A stretch of DNA of 64,000 bases from assembly GCA_007570785.1 (NCBI GenBank), contig ML660201.1:41244863-41308862 (forward strand), in the 5' to 3' direction. How positions within the stretch are numbered: position 1 is the first letter of the stretch; each line of letters starts with the position of its first letter. The DNA comes from Antilocapra americana (Eukaryota > Chordata > Mammalia > Artiodactyla > Antilocapridae). The translations under genes were made by a program, and so were the position numbers. The notes under the pieces were generated by a model. The model did not search any database and was not told the DNA's origin. It saw only the letters and a list, made by a program, of their open reading frames with translations. Shown here piece after piece: positions 1 to 12,300 of this stretch.

Positions 1-3000
1 GAGCTAGATTCCTGACTAGTGAATGAAGCTGTGTCTTAGATGAAAGGAATTGACAATTGCTTCCTGACCTTTTGGGGGAACTAATTTAAAGCCAACAGAT
101 TCATAAGAAGTACTTACTGTGTATTTTCAGTCTAAACCTTGAATGGGTCAGAATGCCATGATAGGAATTTGTCCAGGTAATGATTTATTCAAATGCATTA
201 TGTTTTTGCAGTGCCTAAAGTACATTAGACCCAAATATCTTGTCTGCTTTTGACCCCCCTCAGAAGCTGTCTGTCCAGATTTAAAAACCTATGTTGTAAT
301 TTGAAAAGGCAGGAGTACTGCCTAAATGCAAAGAAAGTGCTTCCTTCTCTCTTTTTTAAGAGGAGGCTCTGGCCTTATAATTTTGGGCAAGCATTGACTT
401 TATAAACTCAATTTCCTCATGTTTTTCTTTAATTCCCTCCCCATCCCTTGTATATATGTATCACAGTATAAGACACTCATGCTACACTGGTTAACAGTTT
501 CAGCCCATCCTCTGCAAAGCTGTGATTCGTGCTGAGTACAGCTGGTTAAATTCTATGGAAGACTTCTGCCTCCACTGCTTAGGTTGGATCAGGACTTGCC
601 AGTCTCTAGTCATGTGAAACTGTCTTCTCTTGAGTCTTCACAAGGACCCTAGTGAATACCCTCAAATCGGCTGTCACACTTCTATCTCTGTATAACTCTT
701 TCTTACAGCTTTCTATTGACTTAAATATTTTTAAAATCACATCTATCTACAGCTTTATTTAATAACCTTGTCAAGAATTCTGGCACCCATGTCCAGTGTG
801 CTTTGACATAACCTCCTTTGCCCAGAAATCAGTAGATATTGATATGGAGATAAATAGATATATTTAATTCAGAAGCGTTCTTCAGGTTGTCTGTTCCTTT
901 TAAAAGAAAAAATCGTTAGCACCTACAAATTTCTAACAGACAGCAGGCCAGCTGTAAACTTGGCTGTGGTCTATTTTAATAATATGACTTAGATGTGGCA
1001 TCACATCAAGTGTAGGTTCAGGATTATTTTTCCCTAGGTCTTCTTTACCTTGAAACGTTCCACACGTCTCTTAACCACACTCACTTGCTAGATTTAAAGA
1101 CTAGCAATCTGGCTAATTCACCCCATGCTGAAAACTTATTTGGGTTTTTCATCTTCTCTTCAAGCAGCTAAATTAAGAAATGTGCTCACATACCTATCAC
1201 GAGCACACTGCTTTTTCTGAAAATTTAGTAGGGAGGCTTCTCTAAGGTGCATGTAGTACCTTGTCTATGACAAATTAAACAAATATCAACTTAGCTGTAT
1301 AGGGAACCCCACTGATGGGATGCATATTATGAAATAATAATCACAATAAAACCCCAAATGAATATAATACCTTTCCCATGTTTATCATTTTCTAGTTTTC
1401 ACTTTCCTTAGAGAGGCTTATTCATTTGTCCATAGTCATAAGACACAAAGCCAGATTTAGAATCTAGGTCTTACAACTAGAAATCCTGTACCCCGCTATT
1501 AAAAATCATGATAATAATTATCTTAGGAATAAAAACAACCAAAATAAACCACAGCAACTAACTACTAGTTTTTTGTGAATCTTCAAATCTGAGTTGTGAA
1601 AGAAATTTTCACTCATCAGAAGTAAGCTATTAAAGCATTTATTCATTTATTTTGAGTGTTCGTAGCTGGTCATTACTTAGTTAATTCTTTTTTTTTGAAT
1701 GTCACTGGTTGAGTAGGGTGAGAAAACTGCCATGGAAAGATTTTTAGCTGTCATAAAGTAATGCTATCAGAGTCTAAAGAAGAGAATTAACATGAAATGG
1801 TTGTTTTCTTTCTCTTATAGTCTAAACACTGTATTTTAGATGCTTTTCTGTTACAAGAGTAATGAGTTGATTAGTAGTGTCACAAATAGAAGTAGTTATA
1901 TGAAGTATCTTGTTTTAAAAATGAGTATCTACTCTACATTTTTGATAAGAGATTAACAGATTTTGATATTCAGCTTAATTGAAAATAAAATTATTAGATG
2001 AATAAACTCCAAGGCATGTTAGCTCAGGATTCTCATTCAAATTATTTTAATTATAATGAAAAAACTCACTAGCCCTATTGTATTCTATTATAATGAAACT
2101 CAGTGTACATACTAAATAATTAAAAATTCATGTTTTCTGAGAAATGTGGATAAAAAGCTGCCTGATACTGTGTTAAATTGATATATTTTTTCCAAGTTCT
2201 TTTGCATAGTTAAGTTTGTGAATAAGAAAATCTTAGACTAAAGAACATGAAAGCAAATTATTCCCCATCTATCCTCATGCTTAAATAATATGTTACATGC
2301 ACAAAATCCTTAAAATAATTATTTTGTCATAAATAAACTTATTTTCCTTTATACTAATTTTTGAATTTTTTTCTACTAAATCATTGCAAAGACTGTCAAC
2401 CTTCTAACAGTACTATTAGTCTTAATTTTTCTAACCATGCATGATTCATTTGACCCCCACAGTAGTTGTAGCTTGCTTGCCTTGTTTTTTCCCTGAAATT
2501 TTTTTTTTAAAGTGTATAAAAATCCAGTGGACATCCATTTTACCTGGAAGACAGCAGGACAATTTAAGTCCTAATAAATTGTTAATATTTTATTATTTCA
2601 CACATGGATTTTGGAGATATATACAAATATGACCTCTCTGAACTTTCTGTGTTGAATGTGCACTGTTGTTAAACTACTTGTTTTTTCCCTGCCTGCTCTT
2701 TGAAGAAGTCAATTAGGAATAATGGGAAACAAGGGGTAGGCAAAACATTGCAGTGCAGTGTTACTTTCATCTGTCTGGGAATATTTCAGCCAAAAGTTTA
2801 TTTTGGGAAAAAAAAAGAAAAAAAGCCATAACACACTGTCACACACACACAAAACCACAGATACTTTGGCTGCAAATTATTCTGCAGTATTGTTACTGTG
2901 TCGTTGGCCTGTGTCTGTTCTCCTGTGTAAAGCTGCCCTCCTCCATTACCCCCCTCATGCATGTGTTTGCGGATTCTTGTCTGTGTGCTTGTTCATGAAC

Positions 3001-3642
3001 TAGCTCATCCTCCTCCCGGTTCAGGTTAATTTAGTCAAAAGAGCAAGAATGTATGGGTATGACTGTTAGCTGAAAAGGCTTTCTGCATTTTTAAGCCTTT
3101 CTTTCATTCTACATCTTCTACTGAAATTTCTCAGTGGAATGAAATGTTCAATGATCAGTCATCCAATCTCTTATATGTTACCTGACTTTACACATGCCCT
3201 CAATGATTCTTGGAGAAATAATTTAATATTGCTTTATCTCAGTTTCTCTGTATTGGAAAAGGAAGCTGTTGGTATGAATCACTTGCTTGACTGTGAGAGG
3301 TTGAACCATCTTAGCTGCTTGCCAATACACCAGAAATAAGTATAGTACTATCTCTACCTCCACGAAGCCCCCATTTCTTGTAAGGGAAAGAAAAAGCAAA
3401 AAGTGGCATCATTTAATGAAACAAAATAACAACAGTAAAAGACACCCACCTTAAACAATCAAGATGTTAAAAAAATAGCTGAAATTTGTGATTTTTCTAT
3501 TTTGCCTTTTAACTGACAGTATACCCATAATTCTTGATAGTTTTTTTTTTTCCAAAGTTAATTTCTGGGCCATTGGTGACTGTACTGTCTATTGTTATAA
3601 ATTGTTATCTTAACTACATTCTTTAAAAATATAATGTTGAAG
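1..3642 (+). other. ERC2: 3' part of an ERC2 intron
   Basis: AT-rich sequence upstream of the first recognisable exon. I see no coding exon, RNA gene or young repeat in it. A possible worn MIR lies near 1400-1490. Short A- and T-runs occur at about 2500, 2808-2824 and 3541-3551. The intron ends in AG at 3641-3642. Its last 60 bases are unusually poor in pyrimidines for an acceptor; a plausible branch point (cttaac) sits about 30 bases upstream of the exon. Inferred to be intron from the exon that follows. Confidence 0.7.
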
Positions 3643-3836
3643 GCTCATAATATTGAAGATGACTCCAGGATGAACCCAGAATTTGCAGACCGAATAAAAC
3701 AGCTTGACAAAGAGGCATCTTACTACCGTGATGAATGTGGCAAGGCCCAAGCAGAAGTTGACCGGTTGCTGGAGATCCTCAAGGAGGTGGAGAATGAAAA
3801 GAATGACAAGGACAAGAAAATTGCAGAACTTGAGAG
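3643..3836 (+). CDS. ERC2: ERC2 internal exon (194 nt), coiled-coil segment
   Basis: Internal coding exon of the ERC/CAST/ELKS family, presynaptic active-zone scaffolds that form long coiled coils and bind RIM, liprin-alpha, Bassoon and Piccolo. The exon encodes 64 residues plus two bases of the next codon. It opens with Ala-His-Asn-Ile-Glu-Asp-Asp, passes through RMNPEFADRIKQLDKEASYY and AEVDRLLEILKEVENE, and ends KDKKIAELE. It is rich in Lys, Glu and Leu with heptad spacing, as expected of coiled coil. The acceptor is AG at 3641-3642 and the donor is GTAAAA at 3837. The trailing AG pairs with the C of the microexon (giving Ser) or, if that is skipped, with the G of the exon at 45532 (giving Arg). 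An ATG at 3634 lies in the intron and is not a start. The 5' edge is less certain because the pyrimidine tract is weak. ERC2 is preferred over ERC1 by the downstream exon. Confidence 0.88.
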
Positions 3837-4754
3837 GTAAAATTTGCAGTCATGTTGTAAATTGTCAACAGTGAGTGAACACTAGTTGCTAGTTGCCCAT
3901 CTCAGGGTGCGGTAAATTTGAAATGTACATTCATATTTCAAGGAAGAAACAGATTATTTATGAGGAACATGGCCTGTAGGAATGATGTTGTGTTTCTGTG
4001 AGATACTCAGAAGTTGGTTGGGTTATCTTTTGAGGGCTTATGTACTTCTTCAGTGTTTGCAAAAATAATGATCAACTTTCTTGAGTGATATCCATAATCT
4101 AGCCTTTGGGCCAGCAAAGTGTGTAAGAGACTGAAGCTGTGACTACCTGAAACCTCAGTTTTTTCTTATCAAAAACAAGCATTTGTCATTTAGGTTTGTT
4201 TTAAGCATAGAATATGGAAGAATATAGATGGGAGTTCTTTCAAGACAGGGGAAATGGAAAGGAGCTCATATCCTTTGGATATCTTTTAGCACACCATAGC
4301 AGATTCATCTTGGAACTTATCTTTTAAGAGGACCGTATGCCATTTTGTAAATAAATATGTTTAAATAAGGTCTAAGGCAGGCTGAGTTGATAGCAAATTC
4401 TGTCTCAAAAAAAGAGGATTATATCAGGGTTCCATAGTAATTAGATTTTCAGATAAATCTATTGTATTTATGTATAGTATAGACTCTAAAATTAAACTTT
4501 CTATCAACACTTTTTCCTATTTTTCATGTAAGGAAAGAATTTCTGAATAATATTATGTAACTCCATTACTTCTGAGGATTGCTCATTGGTTCAGCAGTAA
4601 GGCAGAACTTGTCTTCCCTAGATTCAGTCCATATGGAAGAGATGAGCAGATTTTGAATAAATCAGTGAATGTTTGCCAGCTCTGATCAAGACACTTGTGA
4701 GGCCCTAAAGGACCTCAAGACATATGCAGAATAGCTCTCTATGACCTTGTATTT

Positions 4755-4880
4755 AGATAGATCATGATCTTTAGTGACAGAAAGACCTGGGTTCAGGTTT
4801 TACTTCTGCTTCATGCTATCTGTATGACTTTGAATCTTCTTAGAAGTAAATCTCTAACAACCTATTAAAATGTATCACAT
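4755..4880 (-). repeat. MIR-like SINE fragment
   Basis: The stretch reads like the reverse complement of a MIR core: 'agacctgggttcaggtttta' followed by a 'tgtatgactttgaatc' block. Diverged; edges approximate. Confidence 0.5.
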
Positions 4881-5319
4881 TTTGTGGGTACCAAGTCCTG
4901 GTGTAGTGAGGCGGTTATATCATTATGAACACCTGAATGCTAAAACAGATTCTCAATATTATCTAGCTCTGGGTTAAATGGATGGGCTAATTCTTAATAA
5001 AATTTCAACATTTTAAAATTTAATGTGTAATATACCCAAACTCCAAAATATATTTCATTTAAAAATCTTAGCATTAATTTGATGGTAATCTGATTTTTGT
5101 TCAGTATGACCCGTTTTAGAAATTACATCAAGACTTCTTTTCTGGTAAGAGTACAAATTAAAATCATTAAGGGCGTCATTTGAATTTCAGAGTTCACAAG
5201 TAATCTGCCAGCCTACTGATTATTAAAAATACTATTAATTTGGATGTATCTACATGTCTATTTTGGAACTATATTTAGGACCAAATCTTTTTCTCAAAAA
5301 GATGGTTTAAAATCACAGG

Positions 5320-5460
5320 GAAGTTATGATCATGTCTTTCTTATTGCTGAGAAAACTGAGACTGAAAGATTGAATGAAAGACTGTCTCTATGGTCAGAAA
5401 AAGAGAAAAGTGTAATGTAGGTTTCCTGACTCCTAGTCCACTTCTCTGAGAAGTGAGCCA
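5320..5460 (+). repeat. MIR-like SINE fragment
   Basis: Contains 'ctgagaaaactgagactga' followed by a block resembling the 'aggtcac...gactcc' part of MIR. Heavily diverged; edges approximate. Confidence 0.45.
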
Positions 5461-5514
5461 TAGAGAAGATGCCCTAGATAATATTACTAATAGTAATTAT
5501 AATCATAATAGATG

Positions 5515-5735
5515 ATATATATTTTTATGCTCACAGTGTGCCAGTTACTGTGCTAGGCACTTGACCTTCAAACACTGTAAAACACAGTCCTGCCCAGAAC
5601 ACAGGAAGTCTCATTGTCATTACTTTATAGATGAGAAAGCATTTTATGGGTAAAGTGACTTCCTCAAGAAGAGTTTATAACAATTAAAGTCAGGATTTGA
5701 ACCCAGGTCTGACAGATGAGCAACTGAGAGCAGTT
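5515..5735 (+). repeat. MIR SINE
   Basis: Classic MIR order on the + strand: 'gtgccagttactgtgctagg', then 'tttatagatgagaaag', then 'aggatttgaacccaggtctg'. Ancient mammalian tRNA-derived SINE. Confidence 0.8.
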
Positions 5736-8700
5736 CCATCCAAGAATGGACCAGAAGGAAGAAGCTAGTCCAGTAGCACTCAGCAGTCACAAAGCTAGCT
5801 GAGAGGCATGGTTGTTGGCCCGTGGGAGATCTGCTTCATCTTTACTAGCTTTCAGGAGAGAAAGTGATGTGCCCCTCATTTTGAAGTTATTTTTCTGCAC
5901 TAAACCAGCCCTTCAGAACTGTAATTGAAAATCAGGATCAGCTAGTATAAATATTTGCATAAAATAACATAATTGTCTAGTTGGACAAACATGTCTTACT
6001 TAGCTGGACGTTATTGCCATTAAATCATCAAGAATATTCACGTTTTTATTTCCTCAATATGGAATGCATTAAAACAACAGTGATTTTACAGGCATTTATC
6101 TTTATGTACTTTCTGCACATTTTCTTTATCTCTGCCTTTGCCTCTCCTTAAAGCTGATGCCTCCCAGGCACTGTAATTCATAAAATGTGTGGTGGGACTT
6201 GACTCTGTCCCAGTTCTCTGCCTGCCTGTGTCTCGCGTCCAGAAGCAGAGCAGAGTCTGGGAAATGTCTGAGCCCAGACCCAGGGAGGTGGTGGGGGTGG
6301 AGATCAAGAGGGGAAGTTTCTTGGGAAAAGGAGAGCTCAGCCTTGGCCTGCCTTTCTGACGCATTATCTGCTTGGTTATATGTGTATTCTGAGCAAGGCA
6401 TCCTCCTCGAGTTGTCAGACAGTTCTTTGCAACTTGGGCAGTATCTCTATTTGCTGGCTTAAACTACAAAATTCATACCTCATAATGCTGGGAACTAAAG
6501 ATTACTTAGCAATGTGACATATATCTCCATTTTGGAGTCATGAAGGAGTGTTTGCAATTAAGTTTGTGATTTTGAAAACCAAGAAATTGAACTTGAAATA
6601 AATCTGTGGTCTCTGGTCTGTAATGTGACCTACCAGAGCAAATAGACCTTTTTAAAAAAGCAGCTTGTGTTCTAAAATACTCCAGAACTTCAGTCATGTG
6701 CAACAAAAGGTATGGGGTTAAGAATAACTCAAATGACACTGACATTGGCCTACTCCTTTCTCAGAGCGCAATTTATGTTTGCTTTATTTTCCATTAATAT
6801 CCTAGTTTTTTTTTTTTTTAACCTTCTCCATGATAAAACATTCCAAATAGCACATGCCTGGTACTTAAATGGATGCATTTACCTCTGAAATTCCATGTGA
6901 ATGATGCTTTTCACCGCCATTAAAGATTCTGCTTTTCAAAATGCATATTTCTCCAGTGTGGTCCCCATATTCAGTTCTGTGCATAAACTCTTGGACTTGA
7001 TGCTGATGGCTCAGTAAGAGCTTCTGCCCTGGACTGCAGGCTGCTCTGGGGGAAGTGACACAGTGTAGGTGGGGGACTTTGAGTAGTCCCTGAGAGTTGG
7101 TCCAAATCAGGTCAAAATCTTTATGTGATCACCAACGATAGGTATCTTGTATGTGCATAATCAAGGAGCTAATTTATTAGAGGCAATGAAATATGGAGTC
7201 TTTCTGTGTCATTGCACATCAAGGTCTGTAAGAGTTTTATTCAGAGTTTAAATTAATCCTTTAGTGCCTTAGGGGAAAGAGAGAGGCAGAGTCTGTTAAA
7301 CAGAGCTTGCTGCCATGGGATTTCTGGCGTCTTACCATGGGAAAGAATCAGTCAGGTGACCTTTGTTGTAATTATTTTAAATATGTTAGGGGCTTTGTCA
7401 GTGTTTGTTTAGAGGGCAAAGAATGCCCAAATTGAGCCCTTGATCACATCCCTCCCCACTGTGAAGAGGAGAGTGAGTCTCACAGGAGATTTTTACTCCT
7501 AAAACATAACATCAGAATAGAAAACAAGATAGCATTTAATTATCTGAATCAGGACTAATGCTACCAGACATTTGGACAATGAGAAATTATGTTAGATGCC
7601 TAAAAGTACCTTATCTAAGGTTGAGAAACAGACTGTTATTTTTCCCTCTAAATTTGCTCAATAACATGCTGACATAATTTCTTTGCTGCCTTTGAGAACT
7701 CTTTTCACAAAATGTAAACTTAAGCTTTATTTTTTTAAATTATGATAATATGATCTAGAAGTCTCATGGTACATGGAAGAAACTTGATACCAGTTCTATT
7801 TGTTTTGATATAAACTCTTCTTTCTAAGTAATTTCCATTAATGTTTGTAAATGCATTTGAAGGAATTTCTTTAAGAAAAAGTGACAGATGGTTTTATACC
7901 AGCCCTAGCCTAGCAGCCTTTTGGAGAAGGTCATGGATATCACAGATGCCTTTGAGGCAGCAAGGGAAACTAGGGTCCCTTGAAAAAAGCAACTAAATCT
8001 TAAATGTTTGCTGGTTGTTTTAGTTTAGGATTCCATTTCCTAAAGCTTGGCCATGGACCTCATTTTGATACACCTCTGAAAGATTTGAAACAGCAGCTGG
8101 GGCCAACCTCACTAGAGTGTCTACAAAGACCATGGCCTGACTTAACTCTTTTATTTGATCGGTTGTACATTTGTTGTCATGAAACACTCTGCAGTGGAGT
8201 TTCAGACACAAAACATTGGATCGATGCTTTCACCAAGAGTTTAATCTAGAATGTTCTACTTGATTTTGATCACTATAGTCAATGCTGTTTTCATCTAAAA
8301 TGTTTTTGTTCAAACTTTCTCCTGAAGATTTGATTTGCTTTTCCTTTCTGTGTGAAATGCTTCAAACTACTTCTTCATAGTATGGCATAATGGGGTCCCA
8401 CTGAGAAGATAGATAATCAAGCATTTGTTAACCCACTTGATGTTTTGCAGGGTAAGAAAATGAATGCCTCTGTGACTTCTGTGGTAGCCAGAAGAGGATG
8501 TAATTTTGTTTTTCTTTTAATTCTTGCTTTGCATAAGAGACTTTATTGTTTTGACAGATTAGAAGGCCATATTATATATTCTATAAATTAGTTATCCAGT
8601 GTCTGGATATTTGCAATGATGAAGTCTGATCCTCATTTTCGCAACTGAAGAAAATTGCTCTCAGCTTTGGAAAGTAATCTGTCTTGTCTTAGGAGGCTGA

Positions 8701-9237
8701 TAGGCAGGTGGCACCTCACCTAAAGATGTCCTCATAGTCTTTGATCTTGGGAGGTGCAGTGCCCTGTGAGCATCTGAAATGTAAATCTTTAAACAGCCAG
8801 ATTGCTCAGGTCCATTTGGTTTTTAATAATGAAGGAAAAACATCTCATAGGATATAGTCTTCCAACTTACTGGTTCTAGTAAAATCGTTCTGGCTAAGTG
8901 CTTACCACTTTTCTAATACCATAGTAATTTCCATTTCAGTTTATTAAACAATAAAATTTTACACACACGCAGATAGGAACTTTCTCTATAAATATTCCTC
9001 CAGAAAAGGGCAAATCGTGCCATTGGGTTGCTGGAATACACCTCTGGTTCACATCAGTGCTTGAGATTATGTGAATGACAGTCTGGTTTCTTACATGTAA
9101 TAATTAATATAATTGCTTACAGTGTGTGCCAGGCTTTTGGGTGGTAATATCAGATAAAAGTTGCTTTATTATCCTTCATTTGGTTATGAAACCTGCTAAT
9201 GTAACTTCTGTTGGCTGTATGTTTTAAACTAATGCGT

Positions 9238-9320
9238 TTCCTTCCTTTTATTCTCTTTTGCTATCCCTTTTCCTTTCTGCTTATCCTCCAAATTGCCGCT
9301 TTCACCCTTGCTCCAATCAG
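9238..9320 (+). promoter_or_regulatory. ERC2: Pyrimidine tract and 3' splice site of the microexon, with TGC motifs
   Basis: About 80 bases very rich in T and C end in 'ctccaatcag' directly before the microexon. Four TGC triplets occur at 9259-9261, 9278-9280, 9294-9296 and 9309-9311, the last ending ten bases before the exon. UGC motifs just upstream of the 3' splice site are the known recognition feature of SRRM4/nSR100, which promotes neuronal microexon inclusion; long pyrimidine tracts also suit PTBP1 repression. That this exon is regulated by them is inference. Confidence 0.65.
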
Positions 9321-9332
9321 CTTGACTCTCAG
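9321..9332 (+). CDS. ERC2: ERC2 12-nt microexon (Ser-Leu-Thr-Leu)
   Basis: Exon sequence cttgactctcag, flanked by acceptor AATCAG (ending 9320) and donor GTCAGT (starting 9333). The previous exon ends in AG, so the bases read AG+C (Ser), TTG (Leu), ACT (Thr), CTC (Leu), then AG plus the G at 45532 (Arg). The junction reads IAELE-SLTL-RHMKDQ, which agrees with the ERC-family sequence as I remember it. At 12 bases it keeps the frame whether included or skipped; skipping gives IAELE-RHMKDQ. The position, length, phase and all four residues fit at once, which is hard to get by chance next to such a strong acceptor. It lies 5.5 kb after the upstream exon and 36 kb before the next. Neuronal regulation is inferred. 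Confidence 0.88.
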
Positions 9333-12300
9333 GTCAGTACTTTCAGTTTTTCTTCTAACCGCCTTTCTCTCCTAAGCTCAGTTTATTGCTTGCACTTGTT
9401 TAACAAACATGTTTCTGAAATGGTTTCCCTCTGGCAGCCACTTTTTTTTTTTTTTTTTTCATTTCATCCCATGCCTAGGGAAGGTTTACTTTATGAGAAG
9501 ACTGTATAGGTGGGAAAAGGCAAAGATGATGATGAGAATGGGTCGCTATTGGATTATTGGGTACTTTCTCTTCCTGGATTATAAAATCAGTGAAAGAAAT
9601 CATTGTGAAAGCTCCGAAGTGCATTTTTCCTGAGCAGCTCAGAAAATTAGCTCCATGATGATAAACTGTGGAGCAATGGAAAAATCAAATACAGGATGCT
9701 AAGTTTAACCTAGGAGAACAAAAGATTTACTCATGACACAGCAACTTAAAAGCTAAATTTAATAGTGCAAACCATTCAGACTTTTCGCTTAATAAATCAC
9801 TGTGTTTTGAAAGATTTATAATACTTTTTTTAAAGTCACTTTTGAATATTATCAGTGTGTTAGTAACATATTGTACACACATGTTATTTCCTGTCATTGT
9901 TTTGGTTATAAACTTTTTAACTTCATTTTTATTAGCCATAAGATATACTTTAATTACCTAGGGCATAGCATATGGAGCCAAATGTAAAACTAGATTCATT
10001 GTTGACTGTGTGCACCCCAGTATTAAGAAGCAAAATGAACATTTTATTTGAAAATACATCCCAGATTTGATTTCTCTAACATAAGGGGCTCAAGTCAACA
10101 ATTGGTTCTTCTTTAAGTCCAGCAAAACTTTTCCTTCCAATGATACATAATAATATCCAGTGATTTCTTTATCCTTCAGTCAGTGAGTATGCTACAAGAT
10201 ACTCATTGTATGATCTGGGCTACCTGGACTTAAAAAAGATTCGAATTAAGAATCGTAAAGCTTGCCTCCGAAAAGACAAGCTATGTTATTTTCTTTCTAG
10301 TATTTGGGATATGCACCTCTGTATTCTGTCCATTGCTCATCACGTAAGCCAGTAGTGGATAATTTCAAAACTAGGCCTCCTACCCACCACCCACTGCCTG
10401 CTCTGAACCCAGTGGTGAGGCTCCTAGTCCTTGAAACTGAAACTGCTGGTCCGCCATTCCCACATACCACACTGGGTGTCCCACAGGAACTGCCTTGAAC
10501 TTCATCACAGTGAAGGAAGCCCGTTCGCAGTAGTTCCCAAAACAAAGATCTAAACAGAGATTAAAGGCATGGCCCTACAGAACTGCTCTCAGTGAGAACC
10601 TAATGACCGCTGATGCCCTTGTTGGTGCCCCTACATGCAGAGACAGGCATCATAATGAGAGCAGGGAAGGAGGGCCTTGGCTCCATGGCATCCAAACCCT
10701 TCCTACAAGTTTTGGATTCGCTCATTTGAGAACCTTTAAGCTTTTCTCCTTGCCTGTCTTTTTTCTTTCCTTTTGCCTTCCTTCAGCTACCCCTCATCTG
10801 CACCTGTTGATATTTAAACTCTTGACACCAGGGACCCCTTTCATTCTCACACCTCAGGTTCCCAGCCTTCAGATGCTGTCCATAGGTATTCTGCTGCGTC
10901 TTTTATGTGCAGGAACTGTATTGTGCAGCATTTAGTTTTCTTTTCCTTTTGTGTAGCGAATGAATGTGAACTCAGACTCTCAGAAAATGGGATGCAGGTT
11001 TAGGGCTTGGAGAGTTTGTGGGTATTAGCGGTTCTCTGGACAAGGATGTCCTGATTGGGTTTGTTAAAATGTGCAAGCCAGCTCTAATTGGGAGAACTAC
11101 AGTGGTCAACACAAGATTCTGGTCATTACAATATCATTTAACCTTCTGCCCCAGTGAACACAGTGGAGAAAATAATCAATGTGAACAGTCTGTAAGCTAT
11201 ATTTTTAGTGCAGGAAGAATTGGGCAGCCCCGCTTTTCTGGAAACAAGTGTGTGGAGTTCTCGAAGTTTTCTGAGCTTTGACAGGTTTCCAGAGTTAACT
11301 TTGCTCTTTGTCCAGCCCCTTCCAGGTGTATCAGTTGAAATGAAACGTGACGATTGAATTCGGGATCTCTGGCCTTTGTTCTTCCTTTATGTAGTGCACA
11401 GTTGAGATACCACGATTTGTGTTTGTACATATACATATACGTGTGTATGTGTTTATCATGTGATTGTTTATGAATATCCGATCTTTTGTACTGTAAACAT
11501 ATGTAGTCTGCCCTGTAGCTCTTTATCTCCCAATCCAAAGTTTGAGAATGTCACTAACTCTTGGGTTTTGCTGTGGACTCTGTGAGAAATTCTCCCTCCC
11601 ATCTATTATTTAAAAGTGGTCTCATTTCTTTTTCAAACTCTGTGTAGATTCTCATGCTTAAATTCAGGACAGATGTCAAGTATTGGGTTTGGTAAAATGC
11701 AAATGTCGTATTCTAAATCTATTTGGGGTCTTGCTCCAGAAAACTCCACTTCTTTCAAGAACTTCTTTACCCACAAACCAGTGGGAAGCTAGAGAGGTTT
11801 AGCAAGATCCTGCCTTGTACTCAGAGTTGGGTTTATGTGATGTGTGCTCATTTCTGGGAACTATTTGTGAGATTAGCCTGTGACTTAATGAGAGACTAGA
11901 TTATCTAGGTAAATGTATGCAGCAGTTCACCAAAAAGGAAAAGTACCCTTAGGGATTCAGTCCAAAATCCTCCCAGAGAATCAATGAATCAAAGCAGAAA
12001 GTGCAGGCCTCTCCGGGCCTTTCCCAACCTCCAGTTTGCTGTGAATTCTGGGTCACCTGCTTTACAGTTTGTGACTCTGTATCCCCTCTTGGAGAGGAAA
12101 TAGCTATTTTTGGAGTAGGTTTTCTGGGATTCTCAATGCACATGTCTGATGGAGGGGCTGTTGGTGAGGGGCCTTGTGCATCTCCCTGGCAAGCAGGCTT
12201 GAGCTGATGGCTGGTGCCTGGCAGCAGGTGTGAGCTCATTGTTACAATCTCTGCAAACACTTCTACCAAAATAAACTCTTTGTAATGTTTCCCCAGAGTT

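Larger units (their letters stand above)
3837..9237 (+). other. ERC2: ERC2 intron between the 194-nt exon and the microexon
   Basis: The 5.5-kb intron starts GTAAAA. It holds no BovB or Bov-tA insertion, so it is much cleaner than the next intron. Worn MIR-like pieces are listed separately. A T-run lies at about 6808-6821. Short open frames at 6086-6462, 6506-6745 and 8004-8249 overlap on both strands, match nothing I know and look like chance. Nothing else is recognised. Confidence 0.7.

Noticed and set aside
3634..3642. ATG at 3634 as a translation start of a 68-codon gene
   Set aside because: It lies upstream of the splice acceptor, and the following sequence is an internal ERC2 exon with a donor at 3837.
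9258..9633. Small open frames covering the microexon
   Set aside because: They read intron sequence and a poly-T run; the real coding content is the 12-base microexon in its own phase.
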